A stretch of 64,000 bases of DNA from Maribacter polysaccharolyticus (GTDB lineage Bacteria; Bacteroidota; Bacteroidia; Flavobacteriales; Flavobacteriaceae). Of this stretch, positions 48,506 to 55,990 are shown one piece after another; position 1 is the first letter of the stretch; the number at the start of each line of letters is the position of its first letter. Made by a program: the position numbers and the translations under genes. Where the stretch lies: the NCBI RefSeq assembly GCF_028882255.1, contig NZ_JARBUY010000004.1, positions 632,328 through 696,327 of the forward strand, in the 5' to 3' direction. The notes under the pieces were generated by a model that searched no databases, had not been told where the DNA came from, and worked only from the letters and a program-made list of their open reading frames with translations.

Positions 48506-49642
48506 TTATTCTTTCATGATATTTGAAATTATGGATTTAAACATTGTAATTCCTGTTTCTATTATTTCATCAGGAAAATCGTAGTCAGCGTTGTGTAGGG
48601 CAGGCGTATCAATACCAGCACCTAATCCGAACATTGCTGTTTTGTACTCTCGTGAAAACCAACCAAAATCTTCTCCAAATTTAAAAGGGTAAGGCCTTTC
48701 TGTAATTTTGTAATTGTTTTCTTTGGCCGCTCTTATGATATAATTATTGCTTTCAATATTATTCGTAGAAGCAGGAAAATATTCGAGCCATTCTATTTCG
48801 TGCTTTAATTTATGTATTTGACATATTTTCTGAACACGAGTTTTTATAAGGGTTTTTAAAGCAGTAGTATTTTCTTCGCTCCATGTTCTCATCGTATAAT
48901 GTAGCTCGGCATTTTCTGGGGAAATACCGTAAGCAACTTGTCCCATATTAATATGCACTGGTGTTATCAAAGTAAAATTTTCATCTTCAGGTTTTGACAC
49001 CTCTAATTTAGATAGTGCTGTAATAATATTAGAAAGAGCTAAAGCTGGATTTTTTCCGTGTTCAGGTTCAGATGCATGCGATTTTTTTCCTTTAATTCTT
49101 ACGATAAAACTTTGAACCTCAGCTGAAAATCCTTTTTTTATTATAATGATATCATGAAGTGGGTTCTTAGGTATATTGTGAAGCGCAAAAATATAATCGG
49201 TTTTTAGTTCTTTAAATTTTTTGTCTTTTACTACATTATATGCACCTTTTCCATTTTCCTCAGCAGGTTGAAATAATAAAATAATTTCTCCTGAAATGAA
49301 TGATTGATTTTTTATCCATAAAACTAACCCTGAAACAATGGCCATATGGCCGTCATGCCCGCATTTATGGGATATTCCGTCTTTTTTTGATTTATGGTTA
49401 AATTGATTTTCTTCCTGAATCGGTAATGCATCCAATTCACATCTAATTGTAATGGATTTACCTTTTTTAGGAAACTTATAAATGACAACTAAACCGGTTC
49501 CACCAACATTCCCAAGAATTTGAGTTGGGTTATGTTTATTTATGAATCTTTGAATTCTTTTAGCTGTTTCATATTCAAACCCGGATAATTCTGGGTTTTC
49601 ATGAAGTTCTTTTCTTAATTTTAGTATTTCAGTATTAGTCAA
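48506..49642 (-). CDS. M20D amidohydrolase (IAA-amino acid hydrolase-like)
   Basis: 378 residues. Metal ligands are seen in HKCGHDGHMA and FQPAEENGKG; the later ALHN and a histidine near the C-terminus (TPALHNADYDFPDE) complete the binuclear site. A lid dimerisation domain lies in the middle (IKGKKSHASEPEHGKNPALA). Family members remove acyl groups from N-acyl amino acids. A single cassette with GTTGTAAGCAG and TTGGTTACAAC at its ends (9 of 11). Confidence 0.88.
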   Translation of the reverse strand: MTNTEILKLRKELHENPELSGFEYETAKRIQRFINKHNPTQILGNVGGTGLVVIYKFPKKGKSITIRCELDALPIQEENQFNHKSKKDGISHKCGHDGHMAIVSGLVLWIKNQSFISGEIILLFQPAEENGKGAYNVVKDKKFKELKTDYIFALHNIPKNPLHDIIIIKKGFSAEVQSFIVRIKGKKSHASEPEHGKNPALALSNIITALSKLEVSKPEDENFTLITPVHINMGQVAYGISPENAELHYTMRTWSEENTTALKTLIKTRVQKICQIHKLKHEIEWLEYFPASTNNIESNNYIIRAAKENNYKITERPYPFKFGEDFGWFSREYKTAMFGLGAGIDTPALHNADYDFPDEIIETGITMFKSIISNIMKE

Positions 49643-49676
49643 TCTATTATTTCTATTAGCAATATTGATAAATTGG

Positions 49677-49847
49677 TTACAACTTATGTATATACGTGTA
49701 AAACACCACGTTTACCGGCCCATAGGCCCAAAACCATTACAACTGCAACGTATTGCCTTTTGAGCGATAATCCACACAGATAGCTGTAAAGCGGGCACTT
49801 TTTTTCGGATTAAAGGCTTGTGCAACGGTTATCGGTGTTGTACAACG
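49677..49847. repeat. Array repeat copy 7
   Basis: TTACAACTTATGTATATACG at the left, GGCCCATAGGCCC in the middle, TTTTGAGCGATAAT, end TCGGTGTTGTACAACG. Short form. Confidence 0.88.
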
Positions 49848-49853
49848 TATTTT

Positions 49854-50681
49854 TTATTCATGATATTCTATTTGCCTTTCGTAAACCATATTCAATTCTC
49901 CATCGGCACTTCTTTTATTTGTTATCCAATTTCCATAATCATCATACAGATATTCAAATGATGTTTGCCGCCTAAGTTTACCGTGTTTATCGAACGTATT
50001 TTCAATTATCAAATTATTCATCGTATCATATTCGTAAACTTTCTTTACAAATTCGCCGTCTGGATAGAATTTGATAACTGTATTTTCATTTCCATGCTTA
50101 TCATACGAGTACATTCTCCTATCTTTTAAACTACCATCCGGTTTAAAGCTTAATTCCTCTATTTTTTTATTATCGGAATTGTATTTGTATACATACCTCC
50201 AACCCTTTTCGCTTTCAGGACTTTTTAGTAGTATCTCTATAATATTTCCATTTTCATCGTTTTTATTGGATTGTATTTCGGTCAGATTGTTTTCTGCATC
50301 GTACGTTTTAACCTCAATCAAATTTTCTTTGGAATCGCACTCGTATATCCAATAGCTTATTATTTCGCCCGATGCGTTTTTCGTTATGCCTTTTTGTGCA
50401 TCTCCTTTTTCATTTCTTTCGTAGGTTGTTTTTTCGTAAACAGCACCATCGGTTTTGTACTGAACATATTCTATTATTTCTTCGTTTTTATCATAAATGA
50501 TGTACGTTGTAAGTTTAGATCCAAAAAGATCAGCTCTATTTTTTAGTTCTCCATGCTCAACCCTATATAAGACTTCCTTGACCATTTTCATTTTTGGTTT
50601 AAGACTGTCTTTGGTCGATTGGGCTGCAAGGTTCGTTCCTGAAAAAGCTATCAGAAACCCGAGTACTACTGCGTATTTCAT
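49854..50681 (-). CDS. Secreted YD-repeat-like protein
   Basis: 275 residues from MKYAVVLGFLIAFSGTNLAA (ATG at 50681; an ATG at 50693 is possible). After the signal peptide come about eight short repeats of the kind YDKHGNENTVIKFYPDGEF, YEYDTMNNLIIENTFDKHGK and FEYLYDDYGNWITNKRSADG, as in Rhs/YD and MORN-like surface proteins. No toxin domain is present. Function unknown; a surface or periplasmic role is likely. Confidence 0.7.
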   Translation of the reverse strand: MKYAVVLGFLIAFSGTNLAAQSTKDSLKPKMKMVKEVLYRVEHGELKNRADLFGSKLTTYIIYDKNEEIIEYVQYKTDGAVYEKTTYERNEKGDAQKGITKNASGEIISYWIYECDSKENLIEVKTYDAENNLTEIQSNKNDENGNIIEILLKSPESEKGWRYVYKYNSDNKKIEELSFKPDGSLKDRRMYSYDKHGNENTVIKFYPDGEFVKKVYEYDTMNNLIIENTFDKHGKLRRQTSFEYLYDDYGNWITNKRSADGELNMVYERQIEYHE

Positions 50682-50694
50682 AGGTTTACCCATA

Positions 50695-50846
50695 TGTTGC
50701 ACAATGGTTTTGTGTATGATTAGTGGCGTGTTTAAGCACCTAATTCAGCAAATAATTACTGAATAGAAAATCCGAGAGGATCTTCGTAAGTAGGCGAGAA
50801 CCAGCCATTAATTATACACGGTGTCGGTATTTCGTTGTTTTTATCC
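50695..50846. repeat. Array site, hairpin type
   Basis: TGTATGATTAGTGGC (50713-50727) pairs with GCCATTAATTATACA (50804-50818) at 13 of 15 positions. Left edge TGTTGCACAAT is complementary to GTTGTACAACG at the other end of the YD cassette (8 of 11). Right edge GTTGTTTTTATCC. Confidence 0.6.
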
Positions 50847-50852
50847 AAATTA

Positions 50853-51131
50853 TTAATTCTTGCCTTGTTTTTTGTTTTCTCTTATTGTCAAGACCATTGA
50901 TATTATAATTAATACACTAGATAAAGTTGTCAACCAAAATCCACGGTCAAATTCTTCGGAAAATATAAAATTCGCTATTATTAAAATTGCGCTTACAATG
51001 ATTAATATTAAAGGTGTGTGTTTTTTCATAAATTCAGTTTTTTGTTTTTGAGTGAATTCAGTCAGACTTGAGTCATTCGCATATTTTTCAACTTCCGATT
51101 TAATGTCTTTTAAATTACTCTTAATTGTCAT
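50853..51131 (-). CDS. Small two-helix membrane protein
   Basis: 92 residues: a charged N-terminal half (NLKDIKSEVEKYANDSSLTE) and two membrane segments, LILIIVSAILIIANFIF and FWLTTLSSVLIIISMVL, ending in a basic tail. No known family. Confidence 0.6.
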   Translation of the reverse strand: MTIKSNLKDIKSEVEKYANDSSLTEFTQKQKTEFMKKHTPLILIIVSAILIIANFIFSEEFDRGFWLTTLSSVLIIISMVLTIRENKKQGKN

Positions 51132-51154
51132 TTTTAACGGTTCTGCTCAATGAA

Positions 51155-51230
51155 TGCCAACTTGTCTATAGCACTGTAAAACACAAGGTTTACCTGCCAA
51201 TTAAGGCCAATAACCGTTGTTAACCACTGG
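51155..51230. repeat. Array repeat copy 8 (truncated)
   Basis: TGCCAACTTGTCTATAGCAC and CAAGGTTTACCTGCC match the left third of the repeat; then AACCGTTGTTAACCACTGG ends it. The GCGATAAT core and GCGGGCAC part are missing, so the middle ~90 bases were lost while both edges were kept. Confidence 0.75.
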
Positions 51231-51232
51231 AT

Positions 51233-52222
51233 TTATTCGTATACAGGTTTTACATAGTCAATAACTGCTATTCTTCCTTTTATTGTTCTAAATATTAAGT
51301 TCATAATTACTCCATCGCTGTCCTCAACTTGGATGGGTTCGTTTAAGGAAAACGAAACAGGTTGTTGCTTTCCGCCATCAATTGCTATGTTATCAGCGTA
51401 GAAGTATGTTCTATTTGAAGAATCTAGAATTGGATTTAAACGTCCTTTAAGACCTGGGATGTGACAAGTGGAATGTGAAACTATCGAGCCAATATTTCCC
51501 ACTTTGTTTAGATTAATCTTTAAATCTTCATTTGAATCAAACTTCTCAGAGAAGGCAGATGGATAATCAGGATGGCAAGCTAACACTGTATAGGATCGTC
51601 TAGTTTTAACTTCAAATTTTACCTTTCCTTCTACATTAGTGATTCCTTTGATTGTAGTTCCATTATCAGCTAGTAAAACCACTTCTGCATTTTGAATTGG
51701 ATTGTCAGATTCAGAAATCATCACACAAATTTCTTTTGGGTCAACTTTGGGTATAACTGTTATTGTAGATAATGCTTTCCTTAGGTTTTCACTTGGAATA
51801 GTTTCTCCTGAATAGATCAGTTTTTTTTCGATTATATCGACAAATTCTTCTGGTGCTTTGTTGTCCAAACCTATATAACCAATAGTTGGTAAAACTCCGG
51901 GGATTTCAGTGTCGTCAAAACGGGCAGGTAAAATATACTCCGAACTTTCTTGGAATGCTCTTGCCTGCATAGCTTGTCTTTCATGATTAGTCCAAAGTTT
52001 ATTTGCGTAATCTCTCGATATAAACATTATTGTATAACGAGCTTGATTTGAATATATATCAGATAAGTAATCGTAAAGGTTTTTTTCCCACAAATTCGCC
52101 TCTTCAAAGATGTCGTAGAAGGTCGAAATGCCTTTTTGTTTCAATAAGTTGGCTACTTGATCAACATATTCTCTTTGTTCCCCAGCAAATGATAATGCTA
52201 TGTCAAAATTCGTATTTCTCAT
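51233..52222 (-). CDS. TIR domain protein with carboxypeptidase-regulatory-like domain
   Basis: 329 residues. Residues 1-~135 are a TIR_2-type domain: FDIALSFAGEQREYVDQVAN, STFYDIFEEANLWEKNLYDYL, RYTIMFISRDYANKLWTNHE and RFDDTEIPGVLPTIGYI. Residues ~155-235 resemble a carboxypeptidase-regulatory/Ig-like domain (NPIQNAEVVLLADNGTTIKG, NVEGKVKFEVKTRRSYTVLA). The last ~90 are unassigned. Bacterial TIR domains are often NADases in phage defence; the usual WxxxE glutamate is not obvious after Trp45, so activity is uncertain. Confidence 0.85.
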   Translation of the reverse strand: MRNTNFDIALSFAGEQREYVDQVANLLKQKGISTFYDIFEEANLWEKNLYDYLSDIYSNQARYTIMFISRDYANKLWTNHERQAMQARAFQESSEYILPARFDDTEIPGVLPTIGYIGLDNKAPEEFVDIIEKKLIYSGETIPSENLRKALSTITVIPKVDPKEICVMISESDNPIQNAEVVLLADNGTTIKGITNVEGKVKFEVKTRRSYTVLACHPDYPSAFSEKFDSNEDLKINLNKVGNIGSIVSHSTCHIPGLKGRLNPILDSSNRTYFYADNIAIDGGKQQPVSFSLNEPIQVEDSDGVIMNLIFRTIKGRIAVIDYVKPVYE

Positions 52223-52229
52223 TTTTTCT

Positions 52230-52439
52230 ACTTGTGGCTATCGGTTGGGCTAAGCGTAATGCGGAGGCAAGGAAACTTTTCGTTTCCGTCTGCGCACTTA
52301 GCCAAAGCTTTTTGTTTTGTTTTTTCTTTTTTTTCTGTTAATGCGAAATCCCAAAGATTTCGTGATCTCATAAAAATACTCAAACCTTTCGTTTAAGCCC
52401 AAAGCCCGTATTGTTTATAGGTTTTGTTGTAAACAGTTA
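52230..52439. repeat. Array site, long hairpin type
   Basis: TTGGGCTAAG / CTTAGCCAA (52245-52254, 52297-52305) with inner GGAAAC / GTTTCC (52271-52276, 52282-52287), then a second hairpin GCGAAATC / GATTTCGT near 52343. Right edge GTTGTAAACAGTTA (52426-52439). Confidence 0.65.
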
Positions 52440-52952
52440 TTTTACATAGCTTCTATTTTCTATGCTTTCAGAATTCCATTGAATATCAATAATCCATTTT
52501 CCAAATTTTGAGCATTCTAGATAAATTTCATCTCCAATGTTTACTTTTTCAAAAGTATTTTTACTAACCGCATAAGTAGTTAAAAACTCATTGTCATTAA
52601 AATATATTACATACCCCGAAATAAAATACGAACCAGCTTTTTTAGTCAACTTTTTATTTTCAATTTTAAGTTTAGTTATTATTTTCTTCTTTTGATTAAG
52701 ATCTCTTATCAGGCTGTTAGGACTAAAAAATAATCCTAAGAGATTTAATAGACCCATAAAAAGAAAAAATCCAAGAATTATTAAAAACATCAATGTACCT
52801 ATTTGAAAGGGTTTGGAATGACTATCATAAACGAGGTAAAAAATGAAAGAGAATATAATACCAAAAAAAAGCATTCCAAATATTGAACTAATCCATTTAT
52901 TATAGATTTTTTTCAATTCTTTTTGATTCATTTTTACTTCTTTAAAACTCAT
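52437..52952 (-). CDS. Two-helix membrane protein, uncharacterised
   Basis: 171 residues. Two membrane segments (SIFGMLFFGIIFSFIFYLVY and TLMFLIILGFFLFMGLLNLL), then a small beta-rich cytoplasmic part (ISGYVIYFNDNEFLTTYAVS, VNIGDEIYLECSKFGKWIID). No family recognised. The cassette ends GTTGTAAACAGTTA and TAATTGTTTACAAC match 13 of 14; the gene's stop codon lies in the first of them. Confidence 0.65.
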   Translation of the reverse strand: MSFKEVKMNQKELKKIYNKWISSIFGMLFFGIIFSFIFYLVYDSHSKPFQIGTLMFLIILGFFLFMGLLNLLGLFFSPNSLIRDLNQKKKIITKLKIENKKLTKKAGSYFISGYVIYFNDNEFLTTYAVSKNTFEKVNIGDEIYLECSKFGKWIIDIQWNSESIENRSYVK

Positions 52953-52965
52953 TTAATGATAATTG

Positions 52966-53139
52966 TTTACAACTAGTTTATATCACTGTAAAACACAACG
53001 GTTAGAGGCCCATAGGCCTCTAACCGTTGCAACTGCAACGTATTACCTTTTGAGCGATAATCCACACAGTTAGCTCTAAAACGGGCACTTTTTTTCGGAT
53101 TAAAGGCTTGTGCAACGGTTACCGGTGTTGGGCACAGTA
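52966..53139. repeat. Array repeat copy 9
   Basis: The most palindromic copy: AACGGTTAGAGGCC and GGCCTCTAACCGTT form a perfect 14-bp stem around CATA, and TAACCGTTGCA recurs as TGCAACGGTTA before the right edge CCGGTGTTGGGCACAG. Confidence 0.9.
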
Positions 53140-53143
53140 TTTT

Positions 53144-55789
53144 TTAAATTTGTTTTATGTTAATTGCACAAATTCCAGTATTGTTTTCTCCAAGTTCATA
53201 GGAAACTAATTGGCCATCCTGTAATGATTTCCATTCCACCCAATTTGCAATATCTAAAAAATCATATCTATGAGCGAATATTTTCTCATTTCCAGTTTCT
53301 ATAAAAACGAAGTTATTTGGTTTATAGGTTTTAGAAACATTACCTATTTTCTTTTCATTTTTATTGTCTACATCAATTAAATGGTCAAGTGAATTGTCCT
53401 TGAATTTTTCTTGGTATTTGAGAATGATTTTTTTCTTAAGGTCAATTGTTAAATCAATATAACTATTTGTTTTTAATATTAATTCTTTGATGTATTCTTT
53501 ATTTTCCTCAATAGTTACTACAGGTGTCATTCTTACAAAATGTAGTAAACCTACACTAAAGTTTTTTGCCATTTTGTAATCAACAAGGGTACTATCAATA
53601 CAATCTTCAAATAACTCGAATGCCTTTTTAAAATGACTAATTCCGATTTCAATATCAGTTTGAATTGTTAATGCACTTTTTCCTCTTTCAACATAATATG
53701 ATATGAGTTCTGTATTGGCTATTCTCAAATTTTTTGAATCTAGTTCAACATTTTCAATTAAGTTTCTTACAACTTGAATAGCTTTACCGAAATCTTGTGC
53801 ACTATTTAAACATCTTGCAATTAGAAATGCGGTATATGGATGATTTGGTTTTTGTTCATAAACCCTTTTTGCATATGCAAGTGCACCATCGACATCCTCT
53901 AACTTAAACATTAAAAATTGAGCATAATAAAATAAAAGTCTAGGGTTTTCTGGTGCAATTTCTAAACCTAATTGATAATCTTCATCTGCACTTAATAAAT
54001 CACCTTGAGATGCTTTAATAAATGCTCCAACTCTATAAACCTCGAAGTAATTTGGATCTATATTTTTCGCCTCTTTAACTTTTAATAATGCGTTATCAAA
54101 ATCACCATTTTTAGAATGAAATAGTGCTTCTTGTAAAAACTTGGCACTAATCATTTGATTTTGATTATCATAAACTAGAGCGTTTAATGCAAACTCGTTA
54201 TATTTTTGGACTTTATTAATTTGTCTAATTCCAATATTTAATTCTTTAGACTTTTTGATGTTATTTTTGATATAAGATTCTTCGATAGGATACTTCTTTG
54301 ATAGAAAATCTTTTGCGAAATCAGATATGTAATAGATAACTTCCTCATAATTATTCCCATCTTCAATTTGCCTTGAGATAAGAGTTGTTTTGAAAAGTTC
54401 GATTAAGTATTTCCGAGTTTCTAATGGTTTATAATTAGATAAATAAATAATTTCAGCATTAGTCACTTTTTTTCTTGAAGCTCTTATTGTCTTTAAGATT
54501 GATATTGCTCCTTCGCTTAATTTTTCATAGACATTTGTTAAACAAAAATCAAGTAGATTTTCTTTATTATTAATCACTTCGTGAGGTGGAATCCCAGTTT
54601 CAACCGTACTCACAAACCATTTAATTGCTAATGGATTAAAATATAGTTTACTGGATATATCTACTAAAGTTTGTTGCGGAAGTTTTAATAATGTATCGCT
54701 GTTTCGAATTCTTGCAATCTCCCTAATTAATTTAGCTGATTCGGTTTCTGACAACCCATTTAACTTTCTTGGATATTCTAATTCACCAAGTCCAATTCTA
54801 GAAGTTATTAAAATGTTACATTTTGTTTGAGCCTCACGTATAAAATCTCTAACCTCCTGGCTTTGTATTGTCTCTAGGTTATCAATTATGAGTAGAGTTT
54901 TAAAATAGTCCAAATATTCTAGGATTTCATCAAGCCTATTTTCAGTACCTATTGAATCACTTATTTCAGAAATTAATCCAGTATAATCAGTAATTGTAGT
55001 GTATATATCTTCTATACCTTTTGAAGTTAGCATTGTGGTTTTTGCTGATGTCCATATGATTAATTCAAATGGACAATCTTCATTCATATCAACAATATCA
55101 TACGCAACTTTCAGGGCTAATGCTGTTTTTCCAATGCCACCATCTCCCAAAACTGAAACCACTCTATTAGATAATACTAATTTTGTTAAGGCATCAATAT
55201 CTTGACTACGACCTATAAATCCTGTTTCATCAAAGTCAGGAACAGGTAAGTTGTGACTAACTTTTGATAATTCTTCATCTAAATGATTAGTTGGAAATTT
55301 TAAAGTCAGTACATATGAAGGGTCATTATCTATTTTCTCTCTCGTGTCTATTGTAACCGTCCATTCTATTGGGTCAGATTTCTTAAGAGTTGAGACAAAA
55401 TCATATGTAAAAGAAAAATCACCACCAAGTAGAGGCCGAGTGTGCATTACTCTATTTCTAATTGGTGTTAAATCAGATAATGTTTTGAAATTAGTCTTTA
55501 TGTATTGGGCTGTTTCCTTTTTTAAGAATTCCTTATTTTGATTTAAGATTGTAAACGTATCTTGGAAATCCAAAAACTCAATTACTTCATCAAGATTTTC
55601 TAAATGATTTACACCTGGATTGTCTTTTTCAAATCTTTCAATAACTTTTCTTTCTAATTCAGCATTTTTAAAAAACGCCAAATTCTCAAAGTAAGGTGTT
55701 ATATTCCTTTTAATTGTATTTTTTAAATCCAGTTCAACTCCATAAATCAGAGCTGCGAGTGTTAATCTAGTTTCTGTAATTTTCGACAT
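53144..55789 (-). CDS. STAND NTPase: HEPN - NB-ARC - TPR - cold-shock-like protein
   Basis: 881 residues, probably cytoplasmic. Order: (1) residues 1-~130, a Swt1-like HEPN domain with RNRVMH at 111-116 (RxxxxH); (2) ~185-500, an NB-ARC ATPase with Walker A GDGGIGKT (215-222), Walker B LLIIDN (299-304), sensor SR (330-331) and FNPLAIKW; (3) ~555-720, TPR-like helices (GDFDNALLKVKEAKNIDPNY, GDLLSADEDYQLGLEIAPEN); (4) ~818-881, FVFIETGNEKIFAHRYDF ... DGQLVSYELGENNTGICAIN, laid out like a cold-shock OB fold. NLR-like proteins with nuclease effectors are known in phage defence; the role here is inferred from architecture. Confidence 0.8.
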   Translation of the reverse strand: MSKITETRLTLAALIYGVELDLKNTIKRNITPYFENLAFFKNAELERKVIERFEKDNPGVNHLENLDEVIEFLDFQDTFTILNQNKEFLKKETAQYIKTNFKTLSDLTPIRNRVMHTRPLLGGDFSFTYDFVSTLKKSDPIEWTVTIDTREKIDNDPSYVLTLKFPTNHLDEELSKVSHNLPVPDFDETGFIGRSQDIDALTKLVLSNRVVSVLGDGGIGKTALALKVAYDIVDMNEDCPFELIIWTSAKTTMLTSKGIEDIYTTITDYTGLISEISDSIGTENRLDEILEYLDYFKTLLIIDNLETIQSQEVRDFIREAQTKCNILITSRIGLGELEYPRKLNGLSETESAKLIREIARIRNSDTLLKLPQQTLVDISSKLYFNPLAIKWFVSTVETGIPPHEVINNKENLLDFCLTNVYEKLSEGAISILKTIRASRKKVTNAEIIYLSNYKPLETRKYLIELFKTTLISRQIEDGNNYEEVIYYISDFAKDFLSKKYPIEESYIKNNIKKSKELNIGIRQINKVQKYNEFALNALVYDNQNQMISAKFLQEALFHSKNGDFDNALLKVKEAKNIDPNYFEVYRVGAFIKASQGDLLSADEDYQLGLEIAPENPRLLFYYAQFLMFKLEDVDGALAYAKRVYEQKPNHPYTAFLIARCLNSAQDFGKAIQVVRNLIENVELDSKNLRIANTELISYYVERGKSALTIQTDIEIGISHFKKAFELFEDCIDSTLVDYKMAKNFSVGLLHFVRMTPVVTIEENKEYIKELILKTNSYIDLTIDLKKKIILKYQEKFKDNSLDHLIDVDNKNEKKIGNVSKTYKPNNFVFIETGNEKIFAHRYDFLDIANWVEWKSLQDGQLVSYELGENNTGICAINIKQI

Positions 55790-55810
55790 TTACTGTTCTT
55801 TTTTCATATT

Positions 55811-55990
55811 GTGCCCAACTTGTATATATCACTGTAAAACACAACGTTTACCGGCCCAAAAAGGCCCCTAACCGTTGCAACTGCAACTTATTACCTTTTG
55901 AGCGATAATCCTTACAGATATCTGTAAAACGCGCACTTTTTTTTCGGCATGGGGCACCAACCCTATGCACCTATCGGTTTTGGCCTTGGT
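55811..55990. repeat. Array repeat copy 10 (right end of array, diverged)
   Basis: Left two thirds are typical (GTGCCCAACTTGTATATATC, TTTTGAGCGATAAT, CGCGCACTTTTTTTTCGGC). It then continues into a segment like the extra part of the long copies (GGGCACCAACCC ... ATCGGTTTTGGCCTTGGT) and loses similarity with no GGTGTTGT edge. Confidence 0.75.

Larger units (their letters stand above)
36486..55990 (-). other. Integron-like gene-cassette array
   Basis: An AT-rich block of about 19 genes all reading leftward, cut by about 17 intergenic sites. Ten sites are copies of one ~165-bp repeat; the rest are unique long hairpins. Sites run from AAC to GTT. In at least nine cassettes the 9-14 bases starting at GTT are complementary to the bases ending in AAC at the other end of the same cassette, e.g. 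GTTAGGCAAAGTAC (42548) with GTATTTTGCCTAAC (43592). In integrons this follows from insertion between G and TTRRRY. If the analogy holds, each cassette is gene plus the site on its 3' (left) side. No tyrosine recombinase or attI-like promoter was seen. Confidence 0.6.

Noticed and set aside
51233-55789. TIR and STAND genes as one defence operon
   Set aside because: A site, an unrelated membrane-protein cassette and repeat copy 9 lie between them, so they look like independent cassettes.
40137-55990. The regularly spaced repeats as a CRISPR array
   Set aside because: Repeat units are ~165 bases and the intervals are whole genes of different length; no 25-40 base repeats with uniform spacers and no cas genes.
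40137-55990. The repeats as a MITE or insertion-sequence family
   Set aside because: Copies are all in one orientation and lie only at gene 3' ends, with neighbour-specific tags instead of target-site duplications. A MITE origin is not fully excluded without genome-wide counts.
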